Source: Edaphochlamys debaryana
Taxonomy: Eukaryota; Chlorophyta; Chlorophyceae; Chlamydomonadales
Length of the DNA: 64,000 nt
Reading direction: 5' to 3'
Assembly: GCA_016858145.1 (NCBI GenBank)
Contig: JAEHOE010000054.1
Location: 671,708-735,707, forward strand
The translations under genes and the position numbers were made by a program. This document shows positions 55,524-64,000 of this stretch, piece by piece. The notes under the pieces are model-generated. The model saw nothing but the letters and a program-made list of their open reading frames with translations. It was not told the origin of the DNA and searched no databases. How positions within the stretch are numbered: the first letter of the stretch is position 1; every line of letters starts with the position of its first letter.

Positions 55524-58451
55524 CTATCCCTGCGCCTGCTGCGCCCGCCTCCACTCGTCGATCTGCTGCCTCAGCAGCATGTTGGGGACCACGTGGGCGT
55601 GGGGCAGGGGCAGGTTGGTGAGCGGGCTGCGGGGCGGGGCCCCGGCCGCCGCGGCCCGCTCCAGCCAGGTGGCGATGGCCGCGCGCTCATAGGTGAAGCC
55701 GTCGGCCGCGACGCAGGGGTCAGACATGACGTCCTGGGGGGTGGTTGGGGGGGTGAGGGGGGTTGGCGAGAGGTGGCAGAGGGGTGAGCGATAGACGCAC
55801 GAAGGGGGGTGAGGAGGGCGCATAAGTGAGGGGTGAGTGGGATTGGGGGGCGCACACCATCGCAAAAACCTGTCTCACGCCTGCCCAGGGAGCTGGGGAG
55901 CAAGCACTTGCTCTGATGATGGACTCAGCATGCCCCGAGGCCCCCCCCACCTGCGTGATGGGGCACACGAAGGCGGGCGGCACGTGCACCGCCGTGACCA
56001 CCTCCTGCAGCCCCCCCGCCCCGGGGCAGGGCTCCAGAACCAGGCCCAGAACCGCCACACCCCCAGCAGCCCAGCCCTCTGCGGGCGCCGCCGGCTTAGA
56101 TGCCTCCACCCCCTGCGCCCATCCGCCCAGTAGTCCAGTTGGCGGCTGTGCCGCCGGGACGCCCCCCGCGTGAAGCGGGACGACTCCCCAGTTGGGCGAC
56201 AGCGCTTCGGGGACCATGGGCCGACTGGCGGCAGTTTGGGCCGCCTCCACGTCACCGCCCGCAACGGCAGCAGCTGCCGTACTGTTGGCGCCACGACTCT
56301 GCCTCTGCAGCTGCCGGGCCCGGGCGGTACAGAAGGACATAACGGCCGCCAACGCCAGCGAGCCGATGCACACTCCCACGATCAGGCCCGAGCGGGACCC
56401 GCCGTCGCTCCCGTCGTCGTACATACTGCCGTACGCGGGATCCCGAGCTGCGGGGGCGCACGTGGGGGGCCGGGGGCATGTGGGTCAGAGTGTCGTTCCA
56501 ACGTGGGGGGTAGGGTTGAGGAAGGGTGGAAGCCATGGTCCCAGGGACCCAAGCCATGGTGAACGGGGGCAACTCACACGGCGGAGGGGGCGGCTTGGGC
56601 GGGCTGGGGACGCTGGTGAAGGGCCCTGCGTAGGCCCACGTGTCTGGGTGGGGCTCTGCGTGGGCATGGGTGGGGGAGGGGCCGTCTGTAAGCACAGGGC
56701 GTGGATGCCAGCGCTACGCTGTAAGACTGTAACGGCATACAGCAACCACTGCCGCCTGCAATGGCCCCACCGGCATAGATGAAGGCGAGGCGTGACGAGG
56801 TGGCATTGGCGTCCGCAGGCGAGCTCTGCCACACGACCCCGGCGAGCAGGAAGCCGGGGGGCACCTCCTCCCAGGCCGAGGCGGAGCAGTTGCCGCCCGT
56901 GCCGCCCACCGCCTCGACCTGCCCCACAGCGGTTCGGAAGCGGAGCTGCCAGGGCTCGGGGTCGGACCCTTCCTGTCGAGGGGAGGACATTAGGGGTTGT
57001 GGCTTGGCTTGATTCAACCAGTAAAGCGTGCACAACCTGCCTCGTCCCTCCCACGGAATGACTGGGGGCCAGGCAGCTAGCCATCCACCCCACTCCCCGG
57101 CCACGCCCGGCCTTGCGGCTTCCCTGCATGCCCCCAGCGACCAACCTGCGACGGAGTGTCCCTGCCGCAGCACACGCTGATGGCCACCACTCGGTCGGGT
57201 GAGGCCAGGCCCCAGGACGACTCGAGGCGCAGCTCCTGGGAGCCTGTGACGTTGGTCCGGGACGGCAACCGACCACCGTCCGCCAACGGCTGGTGCCGCG
57301 GGCCCCTCTGCAGCTCACCCCTCGACGCATAATACTCGTAGGAGAAGAAATAGCCTAGGCTTGTGAGGCTGCCGAAAGTGGGGACTGCGTCAGTGCTGTT
57401 TCGATAGAAGGACGCGAGTTCTATGACCGGACCGCTCGTGTTGACCCGAAAGCCGACAAACGGGTAGCCTGCTTGCACGAGCTCCAGGTCTGAGGATGAG
57501 TCCAGGTAGACACGCTCGGGGGATCCGCAGAAGAAACGGCTCGTGGCGGTACGGTTGGGAGGGTGGAGCGAGAGGGCTGAAGGGGAAGGGGCCGGAGCGG
57601 CAGCGACTGGAGGGCGGGGCGGATGGCAGAGAGCAGCTTCAGTATGGCGGGGGCAGGCAAACGGCAAGGTGGTGATGCTGTCTCTAGAGTCGTGCAGGGG
57701 GGCTTGCATGCGTCGAAAAGCTCTTCCCTGGCGCTCAACACCCCCCTACCACCTGCCACCACTACTGCCGCCGCCCCCCGGCCATGCATGTGCATCGGAC
57801 ATGACTTGCGTCCTAGGCATGATGCCATCCCTCACCTCGGGCTACACCGCTGCACCAGCCGACATCCGAGCACCTGTGGAGCCGAGGGAGATGTACAGAG
57901 ATGCAGCAGATATGTGTCCCTGCGTTGGCCGTCCTTCTTCCACCGCACGCTGGGCCCGGCCTGGCTTCGCCAGCAGGTCTCTCACAGGCCCCCAGCCTCC
58001 CCACCGTGCGCACCAGCACGCGCGGGCCGCAACCGACCCACTCACTGCCTTGCGCCGTCGCATTCGCAGTCGTCGCTGCAGCGGTGCGGTCCCCGAGGAT
58101 TAACCGCCTCGTTCACATAGTGGTCCGGACTGCTGCAGCCGCCGGGGCCTGCAGGCGTGCGGGCGCGGGGCCGGGGGAGCTCGGGGCGGGTGGTACGTGG
58201 AGCGTGTCCGAGCGCATCGTGGCTTGCCCATCGTGCCATCCCCCATGTCTGCATCGCTACATGCCTTGACATGGAGGTGAGAGGGCACTGCGCGCTGGCC
58301 CTTTGAGTGCTAAGTGATACATCGCTGGCGCCGGGTCAGTCAGGTTCGCGAGCGCATCAAACATACCCTGGGCCGCTTCAAGCTCAACGACTGCCAGAAG
58401 AGCGAGGATAAGCGTTGCCGCTAGCTTGAGGTGGCGAAGCCCGCTGGACAT
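55524..58451 (-). CDS. Receptor-like type I membrane protein with Cys-rich/lectin-like ectodomain and cytosolic U-box
   Basis: Seven exons, about 520 residues. The ATG at 58451 gives a signal peptide (MSSGLRHLKLAATLILALLA). Exon 2 (58148-58046) and a 38-bp microexon (57873-57836) join in phase to a Cys-rich module: GGCSSPDHYVNEAVNPRG, then RCSDDCECDGAR, QCSDVGWCSGVAR. Exon 4 (57576-57146) and exon 5 form a beta-rich, N-glycosylation-rich domain (NRT, NTS, NST, NVT, NCS, NAT) with PFVGFRVNTSGPVIELASFY, SPDRVVAISVCCG, VEAVGGTGGNCSASAW, PPGFLLAGVVWQSS and SRLAFIYAG, reminiscent of jacalin-type lectins. Exon 6 carries SMYDDGSDGGSRS and the TM helix GLIVGVCIGSLALAAVMSFC, then a basic stop-transfer and a long Ala-rich linker. 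The U-box spans FVCPITQ | DVMSDPCVAADGFTYERAAI, ATWLERA, SPLTNLPLPHAHVVPNMLLR, ending QQAQG at 55524. Inferred role: surface recognition coupled directly to ubiquitin ligation. Ligand unknown; the lectin assignment is tentative. Confidence 0.75.
57836..57873 (-). other. 38-bp microexon of the receptor-like U-box gene
   Basis: It is bounded by CTCCACAG and GTGAGG, and joins CA|G in exon 2 to give GARQCSDVGWCSGVAR. It supplies two cysteines of the ectodomain motif. Its loss in a transcript would shift frame (38 is not a multiple of three). Confidence 0.65.
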
Positions 58452-59737
58452 AGGCGCGATAAATGCTGGTCGAGCGAGCGCAACGGCAGCAAATCTGGTC
58501 AGCGACTGTTCTTGAATAGTGTCTTTGTCTATTGTTTCGGACGTAGTGGGTGTTGCGGAGGCTCCTGCACACAGCGAGAAGTGCTTGCCCGTGCGGGCCC
58601 ACCTCGGAAGTTAGCTGTCGGTGGCTGACCGGGCCCCGCTCTCCGCGCTCGTTGCCCGCCATGCCCGCTTCACAATGAGGCAGGAGCCACGCGACATATC
58701 CGAGGCGGGCCCAACCGGATGGACGTCCCCTGGGTCCACCGGGCACCCCATGGCACGCACCTTCTTCGCACCTCCTCACCTCCTTGGGCAACCTTCCTGG
58801 TCCCCATCCGCCTGGTCCCCAAACCGCATGAAGAGGCACGACGACGCTTTTTGCCGGCACTAGCACCTGGCCATGGGACATGCGTGTAGGCACGGTGCAC
58901 GGCGCGATGCAGGCCGTGCAGGCGGAGGATGGTTCCGGCAACTCCTCCTCCCTCGAATAGCATGTGGTGCATACGGCTAGTGCGTAACATAGCGCTCAGG
59001 TAGGGCTTGAGCGGCGGGTCAGACCGAAGTCGTCGTCGCAACATGCTCATCACAACATACATCTGCGCGCAAAGTTGACGAAACTACCTCGCCCTGAGCT
59101 TCACAGTGTATAACACATACTTAAGCCATAGCTGCATCGCTCCTCGGGCTATGGGTGCGAGTTGTCGCGAACACACTCTCAACATGTTGAGTTCTTGTGA
59201 GGCCGATAACTTATCCCAGGCTCAACGACACAGAGTAGAGGTGAGCACACCATGGTTTGCGTCATCGCTGGCTGAGCGTAGAGCGCAAGTTTGTGCGAGG
59301 CTCCATGATACCTCCGAGGAAGGGGCTTCCTTGGGGGGGCTTCCCACGCTGAATACACTACGCACGCGCGGGGGCTCAGACCCTACAAGCATTCACAGGC
59401 ACTAGGACCTTTGCGTCGGGCGGGTGGGCGGGTGAGCGAGGTTGCGTGCCGGCCGCCGGCCCCCGCTGCTGACTAACGCCGTTTGCCCCAAGCGGGCGTG
59501 TGCATGGCGGCGTCGCAACTTAGAAGAGAGGCCAACGCTTGATGCGTAGCTGCGAACAGATGGACCGTGCTTACTTACACATGCACTCCATCCGGGCACG
59601 AGTCCTGGAACCTGGAGAACTCGAAGTACCGGTATAAGGCTTCACGTCATCAACTGCATAGCCTATGTATTCGCCATTCTCCATCAGGAGCAGCTGAAGA
59701 CATACCATGCATGCAGTGCTGTAACTACAGACCCCCT
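58452..59737. other. Intergenic stretch, promoter side of the receptor-like U-box gene
   Basis: No gene is firmly supported. On the minus strand at about 59690-59580 two overlapping frames look protein-like (LLLMENGEYIGYAVDDVK and YRYFEFSRFQDSCPDGVHV, the latter before a strong GTAAGT donor). These may be extra 3' exons of the gene annotated at 59738-61322. Confidence 0.35.
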
Positions 59738-61322
59738 TCATTCATTCTCCGCCTCAATCAATGGCCCGTCCCGTCTGCCCCCGGCGGTATGGGCAAGGGG
59801 ACACCAGAAGCAAGGGTCCACAGACGGGCGGCCGGCGGCCGGGTAGCGGCGCCGTGCCGGCCGGGCACCGTGTGCACCAGCGAAACCCCCTTCATCCACG
59901 TGATAAACCTTGGCCCTGCAATTCAACACCGCCCCACCGTGCAATGTGGAGGAATGTGAAGTAGTTCATCAGGGAAACAATCGGTCCGAGAACGTACATT
60001 GCTCGCCTCAGCCCCTTCGCGATATGAGCAACGCATCCATCCATCCCGCTCGGCTCGTCATCACGGGCCGTCGCTCCTGCAAGGCATGGCTGGGGCCTCT
60101 GGTACGTGCACCTGGCCTCATCCATCGCCCCTCGCCTCCCAAACTTTGGTCGCCGCTAGCTAGCTACCAGCCTCCCCCATCAAGCTGGGGGACCGATTCG
60201 GGAAGACGCGCGCCACACGAGCCGGTGGTGAAGAGGACTGCCGACTGACGGGTCATGCAGAGCGCCACACACAAGTTCGTGTAGGTCTGTTGTGGTTGGA
60301 GGGAGGGGGGAGGCAGGGGGACACAGCGTGGCTGGGGGGGAAAAGGAGACAGGGGCAAGGTTACGCAAAAAGCACGGCCAACAAATTGCAAGAGCAACTA
60401 CCCGCAACCCTGCTGGGGGGGGAACACGTGGGGCCAGGCATCCCGGAGGCAACCCGGGCGCCGCGTTGCGTGCCATCGAGGGCGGTGGATCCCAAGAAGC
60501 AGCAGGCAACCTGGGGTCACGCCACGCTTACCACGCCGCCATCGTTCCCTCCCAATCCTCCGCTGACGCAGACCGGGTTGTCAGTGTAGGGGCAGTGGCT
60601 GCACTTCTCGAGCCCTGCAAGCCAGGGGAAACGGGCGGGTGTCCGCAAAGCGTGGGAGCAGGCGCTGATCCCGTGAATGCTGGGGAGCGAGAGGGTGCGT
60701 CTGCACCTCACACAGTCACACGTGGGTCTAGTCCCAGCCCCACGGCAGCACCAGCCCCAGGCCTGGGGCCCAGGCCCCTCACGCTTGTGGCGCTCGGTCA
60801 AGTCAGGACCTTGCGGCATGCAGGGTGAAGATGGGTCCGCTATGCCCTGTCCCTCAGGCCCTCAGCCCCTCTTTCACTACTAAGCAAGGTATACACAACA
60901 ACATGCAAATGGACTGAGGCTCCTGCATACTACGCCCGTCTTGAGAGGCGGCTCACATCCTGGCGGCATCGGCGGTCGGGGCGGCGCCGGTGGGCTTGGG
61001 GCCCTGGGTGCCGCAGGTTCCTCGGGCCGACGGCTGAGCACGATCAGCTTTAGTGCCCGGCGTGCACGGTGGGATGAGCTGTGCGGGCACATCGGGGGGT
61101 GGGTTCTAAGTCAACGCGTAGCTTAGGGCAGAAAGAGGAAGACGCGCTACATAGCATGACCCGGGGTCCTGGGAGGAGCTCTTGGGACGACCGGCAACGG
61201 GCACCTGCGAGGACGGGCGCGGCACCCTACCTGGCAGTCCTCACGCCCGCAGGCCCGCTCAGCAGAGCGATCAGCACCACGAGCGCTGCCGCTCTCAAAG
61301 GCGCCACACGCGCGTGCGCCAT
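59738..61322 (-). CDS. Probable small secreted Cys-containing protein, model incomplete
   Basis: The ATG at 61322 starts a clear signal peptide exon (MAHARVAPLRAAALVVLIAL) with donor AG|GTAGGG after 61231. Exon 2 (from 61078) continues in phase as a basic and Pro-rich linker (SSHRARRALKLIVLSRRP, then PAPPRPPMPPG). Exon 3 (60614-60532) adds WLEKCSHCPYTDNPVCVSGG. Exon 4 (from 60286) adds TYTNLCVALCMTRQSAVLFT and TGSCGARLPE, vaguely like WSC-type Cys motifs. Two further exons (GCVAHIAKGLRRAMYVLGPI, and AKVYHVDEGGFAGAH up to a stop at 59738) agree in phase with each other but not with the exon 4 donor I first chose. The 3' half is therefore uncertain. Family unknown. It lies between XPD and the receptor-like U-box gene, all on the minus strand. 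Confidence 0.4.
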
Positions 61323-62197
61323 TTGCTCGACAATCGACTCGCGGGAGACCCCTGGCCTTCGAAGTATGGTTTGAATGACTGTCAGCTATTGGGAGGCTAG
61401 CCCCTAGAACTTGCAACTATGGGAGCGAACGCTTGCCCCGCGTGGATTTCCGATGCGACTTGCTCGAGGCAAAGACAGCAAGGTCTTCAAAACGTGCTAC
61501 TATGTATCCAGAACCAATTCTCTGGCAGACCACTTGAGTGACGCGCAAACTGTCTGCCGGGCCTCGCCCGGGCCTGCCTGATGGCCAGCTTCGCGGCCGA
61601 GCGATGTATGCAGGCCTACTAGGCCCGCCGCTTGTGTGGATGGGTACACACTGCTTACTCTTCGAAGCGCACCGTTACAGTGCAAAGCTCCGCTTGAGGG
61701 ACCAACCTTGACATGGACGGTTGCATTTCTGGGTGCCGTAGCCACCGCAGCGCGCTTTGGCTGCCACCACGGCGATGCCGTACACCCGTCAACCCACGTG
61801 CACGTGACCTTGCAGACCACGGCCAGCACTTCGTCGTCAATCCCCAACAGCGGCAGCAACGCCGCAGCGCGCACTCATCCTGCGTCCCTGGGCCCCTTCC
61901 CAACCGGTAGCCGTCGCTGCCGGGGCGATCGCAGCCCCGTGCCCCCACTAGGGGTTGCCACCCGGCCTCCGCTCCGCCTCCTGACCCGCCGAACGCCTGC
62001 ACACTTGCGACGGCAACCTCCACCGACACCCCCTGGGCAACACAGTACCCACACGCGCACGCGGTCCATCGTCGGCACCCCTCCCTCGCCCCTACCGCTC
62101 ATTCCTGCTGCATCCCAGTACCCCCAAGTCCCCCCACCGCCCACCACCCTCTCCCTCACCCGCCCCCTCTCTCCCCCACCCTCACAGCCCCGCCTCC
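61323..62197. other. Intergenic stretch, 3' side of XPD
   Basis: It holds the 3' UTR of XPD and the promoter of the secreted-protein gene. The interval 62040-62197 is strongly C-rich. A minus-strand frame at about 61500-61874 is open but lacks an ATG start and any recognised motif. Confidence 0.45.
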
Positions 62198-64000
62198 TCA
62201 CAGCCCCGCCCCCTCCACGCCCCCCGCCGCCTCCAGCGCCGCCAGCGCCTCCTCGCTCAGCAGGCTCTTGCCCACCGCCCCCCGGTCGTACGGCTGGGCC
62301 ATGGAGCGGAGGAATTCGCGGGCCACGTGCACCTGACGGAGAAAAAGGGGGAGGGGGCGGGGGGGAAACAGGGTTTTGAGCGTGTTTTGGCACGGCACCG
62401 GACGGCACGGGGGGGCTCTCCGGGGATCCCCCTTACGCTCTCGATACTTTCCCGAGGGCTCTCCAGCGAGAGCGCGTGCAAGGTGCGTGGCGATGATGCC
62501 GTGGGAAGGCATGCCGCCGCCGCCACGTCAGTACCCCCCTGCACTCCCTTTGCCCCCTTCTCCCGCCCCCCCCCCACCATCATGTCCGTGCTCAGGTTCA
62601 TGTGCGCCTCCCTCAGGTGGCGCGTGATCCAGGCGGGCAGCTTGTCGCGCTTGTCGTGGCGCTGGTAGCGGCGGTCGGCGAAGATCATCATGCCTGGGGG
62701 GGGCGGGGGGGAGAGGCGGGAGAGGAGGGGGGTAGGCGGGGGCAGAAGAGGAGGGGGGTAGTTTGTTTGCGGGGAGCGGGGAATGTGTCGTAGGGGCGGT
62801 GGGGGGGGGCGTTCTTCAAGCGGGAAACGATAAGCGGGCGGGGGGGAAGGAGGCGGGGGACAGGGCTCGCTCCGGGTCGCGAGGACTGCGACTCTGCCGA
62901 ACGCTGCTGTACCCAACCGCGCGGCCCTAGGGTCAAGGCAACAACGTGCAGCTAAGCCGGTTCTGGGGTCAGACCTGGGGCCTCCACGGACCTCCACCCC
63001 ACCTTCCCACGCGCCGCCCCCCCAACCCCACCATAGTCTGCCTTGCTCCGGATGACCCGCCCCACGCACTGCGCCGCCTGCCGTACGGCATCGAAGGCCA
63101 GGTAGTCGGCCTCCTGTCAGGGGGAGGAGGGGGGTGAAGGGTGGATTGGGATTTGAAGGGATGTGAGGGACCTGTACCGCTGGGTCGGATGTATCGTTTG
63201 CCCCTGTTTCCAGTATCACGCTGCGGTCTGTACCCCCCCCTTCCCTTTCTCCTCCCCTGCCCACCTCACTGCCCTCTACCCCAACCTCTTCTCCTCGATC
63301 CCCCAATCGTCAAAGATCAACCCCCTCCCGCCCCCTGACACCCCCAACCCCCTGACCTTGACCCCGAAGGCCTCCCTCACTGCCCTTAACCCCGCCTCCT
63401 GTCGGCCCCCCCCCCTCGCCCCCCTCCTATCAGGTCCCCCCCCTCCACCCCCCCCCCCCTCTTGCCTTGACCCCGAAGGCCTCCCTCAGGTACTCCAGCC
63501 GCGCCCTCAGGATGCGGCTGAGCGTGTACTGGTACGGCACCCCGAACATGACGACCGCCCTGCCGTAGTGCCGGTCAAAGTCAATGCCCTCGGCCACCTG
63601 ACAGGGGGGGAAGGGGGGAGGGGGGGAGGGGATGTAAGGGCGGGAGGAAGGGGAGGAGGAAGGGAGGACGGGAAGGACGGGGACAGCGGGGAGAGCCGAG
63701 CACATGCACCTGCACCGCTGCCCCGACGCAGACCGGCGCCCACCCCCCACCTTTCCCCCCAGCCCCAGGGTCCGCCTGCCGCCCCCCACCCCACCCTGAG
63801 GCAGGTCCCCAGCCCCAGGGCTCCCCCAGCCCAGGGCTCCCCCCAGCCCCCCCAGCCCCCCCAGCCCCCCCAGCCCCCCCAGCCCCCCAGCCCCCCCAGC
63901 CCCCCCAGCCCCCCCAGCCCCCCCAGCCCCCCCCAGCCCACCCCAGCCACCCCAGCCCACCCAGCCCACCCCCCAGCCCCCCCCTACCCCAGGCCACCCC
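62198..64000 (-). CDS. ERCC2: TFIIH DNA helicase XPD/ERCC2, C-terminal exons, cut by window edge
   Basis: XPD is the 5'-3' superfamily 2 Fe-S helicase of TFIIH, acting in nucleotide excision repair and transcription initiation. Four C-terminal exons are seen. At 63597-63466, [39 protein letters not shown] and AFGVK correspond to helicase motif V. At 63113-63032, [20 protein letters not shown] and IRSKADYG correspond to motif VI (QxxGRxIR). At 62693-62578, [20 protein letters not shown] and [18 protein letters not shown]. At 62332-62198, [18 protein letters not shown] and [16 protein letters not shown], then stop. The match to human ERCC2 in the same order is close. The intron after the first listed exon uses a GC donor (AAG|GCAAGA at 63465). 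N-terminal exons with the Walker A and Fe-S cluster lie beyond 64000. Confidence 0.95.
63357..63379 (-). repeat. Copy of an XPD exon 3' end inside the following intron
   Basis: The 23 bases at 63466-63488 (end of the motif V exon, TGAGGGAGGCCTTCGGGGTCAAG) are repeated 109 bp downstream at 63357-63379. The copy is followed by GTCAGG, a GT donor, whereas the real exon is followed by GCAAGA. Using the copy as donor would shift frame. Confidence 0.7.
63815..63990. repeat. CCCCCCAGC-type simple tandem repeat in an XPD intron
   Basis: About 175 bp are built almost only of CCCCCAGCC-like units, with small length variations. On the minus strand this reads as Gly/Trp/Leu-rich open frames, which are artefacts of the repeat. 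Confidence 0.9.

Noticed and set aside
61500..61874. Minus-strand open frame containing a mixed hydrophobic start
   Set aside because: Its first codon is GTG rather than ATG, no exon borders support it, and it lies in the XPD 3' region.
63430..63997. Gly/Trp/Leu-rich minus-strand frames
   Set aside because: They are translations of the CCCCCCAGC simple repeat in an XPD intron; only the part near 63466-63597 is a real exon.

Overview
This window looks like nuclear DNA from a GC-rich green alga (chlorophyte). The evidence is intron-dense genes with short exons bounded by GT-AG and some GC-AG sites, about 65% GC by eye, and core eukaryotic genes: an ESCRT-II subunit, a 20S proteasome alpha subunit, the TFIIH helicase XPD, and a kinase resembling the plant SnRK1-activating kinases. 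A homologue of the cilia-associated protein EFCAB10 suggests flagellate ancestry. I saw no rRNA, tRNA, CRISPR array or bacterial-type operon. Gene models were assembled by hand from reading frames, splice sites, intron phase and recalled family motifs. Outer coordinates are start and stop codons where stated.

Left third (1-22.5 kb). The N-terminal exons of an ABCC transporter run off the left edge. SNF8/VPS22 (minus) follows and shares a 338-bp divergent promoter region with an unrecognised small protein gene (plus). Next come two 13-exon paralogues of a secreted nucleotide-diphospho-sugar transferase, arranged tail to tail as an inverted duplication (10.0-20.1 kb). After them lies the C-terminal quarter of an ABCC transporter without its upstream domains. 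Duplication recurs here: inverted genes, repeated terminal exons in SNF8, a copied gene 5' end (7.07-7.55 kb, repeated at 32.2 kb) and ABCC pieces.

Middle (23.5-39.4 kb). A 20-exon SGNH/GDSL-like secreted protein gene carries an 86-bp minisatellite in one intron. Next are the copied 5' end of the small-protein gene, adenine phosphoribosyltransferase (with a 507-bp hAT-type MITE and perfect 8-bp target duplication in an intron), EFCAB10 and proteasome subunit alpha-6.

Right part (39.7-64 kb). A 21-exon, roughly 1,700-residue protein joins a CaMKK/GRIK-like kinase to a cyclic-nucleotide-binding-like domain that is split by about 950 low-complexity residues. Three minus-strand genes follow: a polytopic membrane U-box protein, a receptor-like type I membrane protein with a Cys-rich and lectin-like ectodomain and a cytosolic U-box, and a probable secreted Cys-containing protein. 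The C-terminal exons of XPD run off the right edge.

The least ordinary features are the receptor-like U-box ligase and its neighbours, the kinase with the split nucleotide-binding domain, and the repeated local exon duplications. Intergenic stretches without a supported gene are listed as such.
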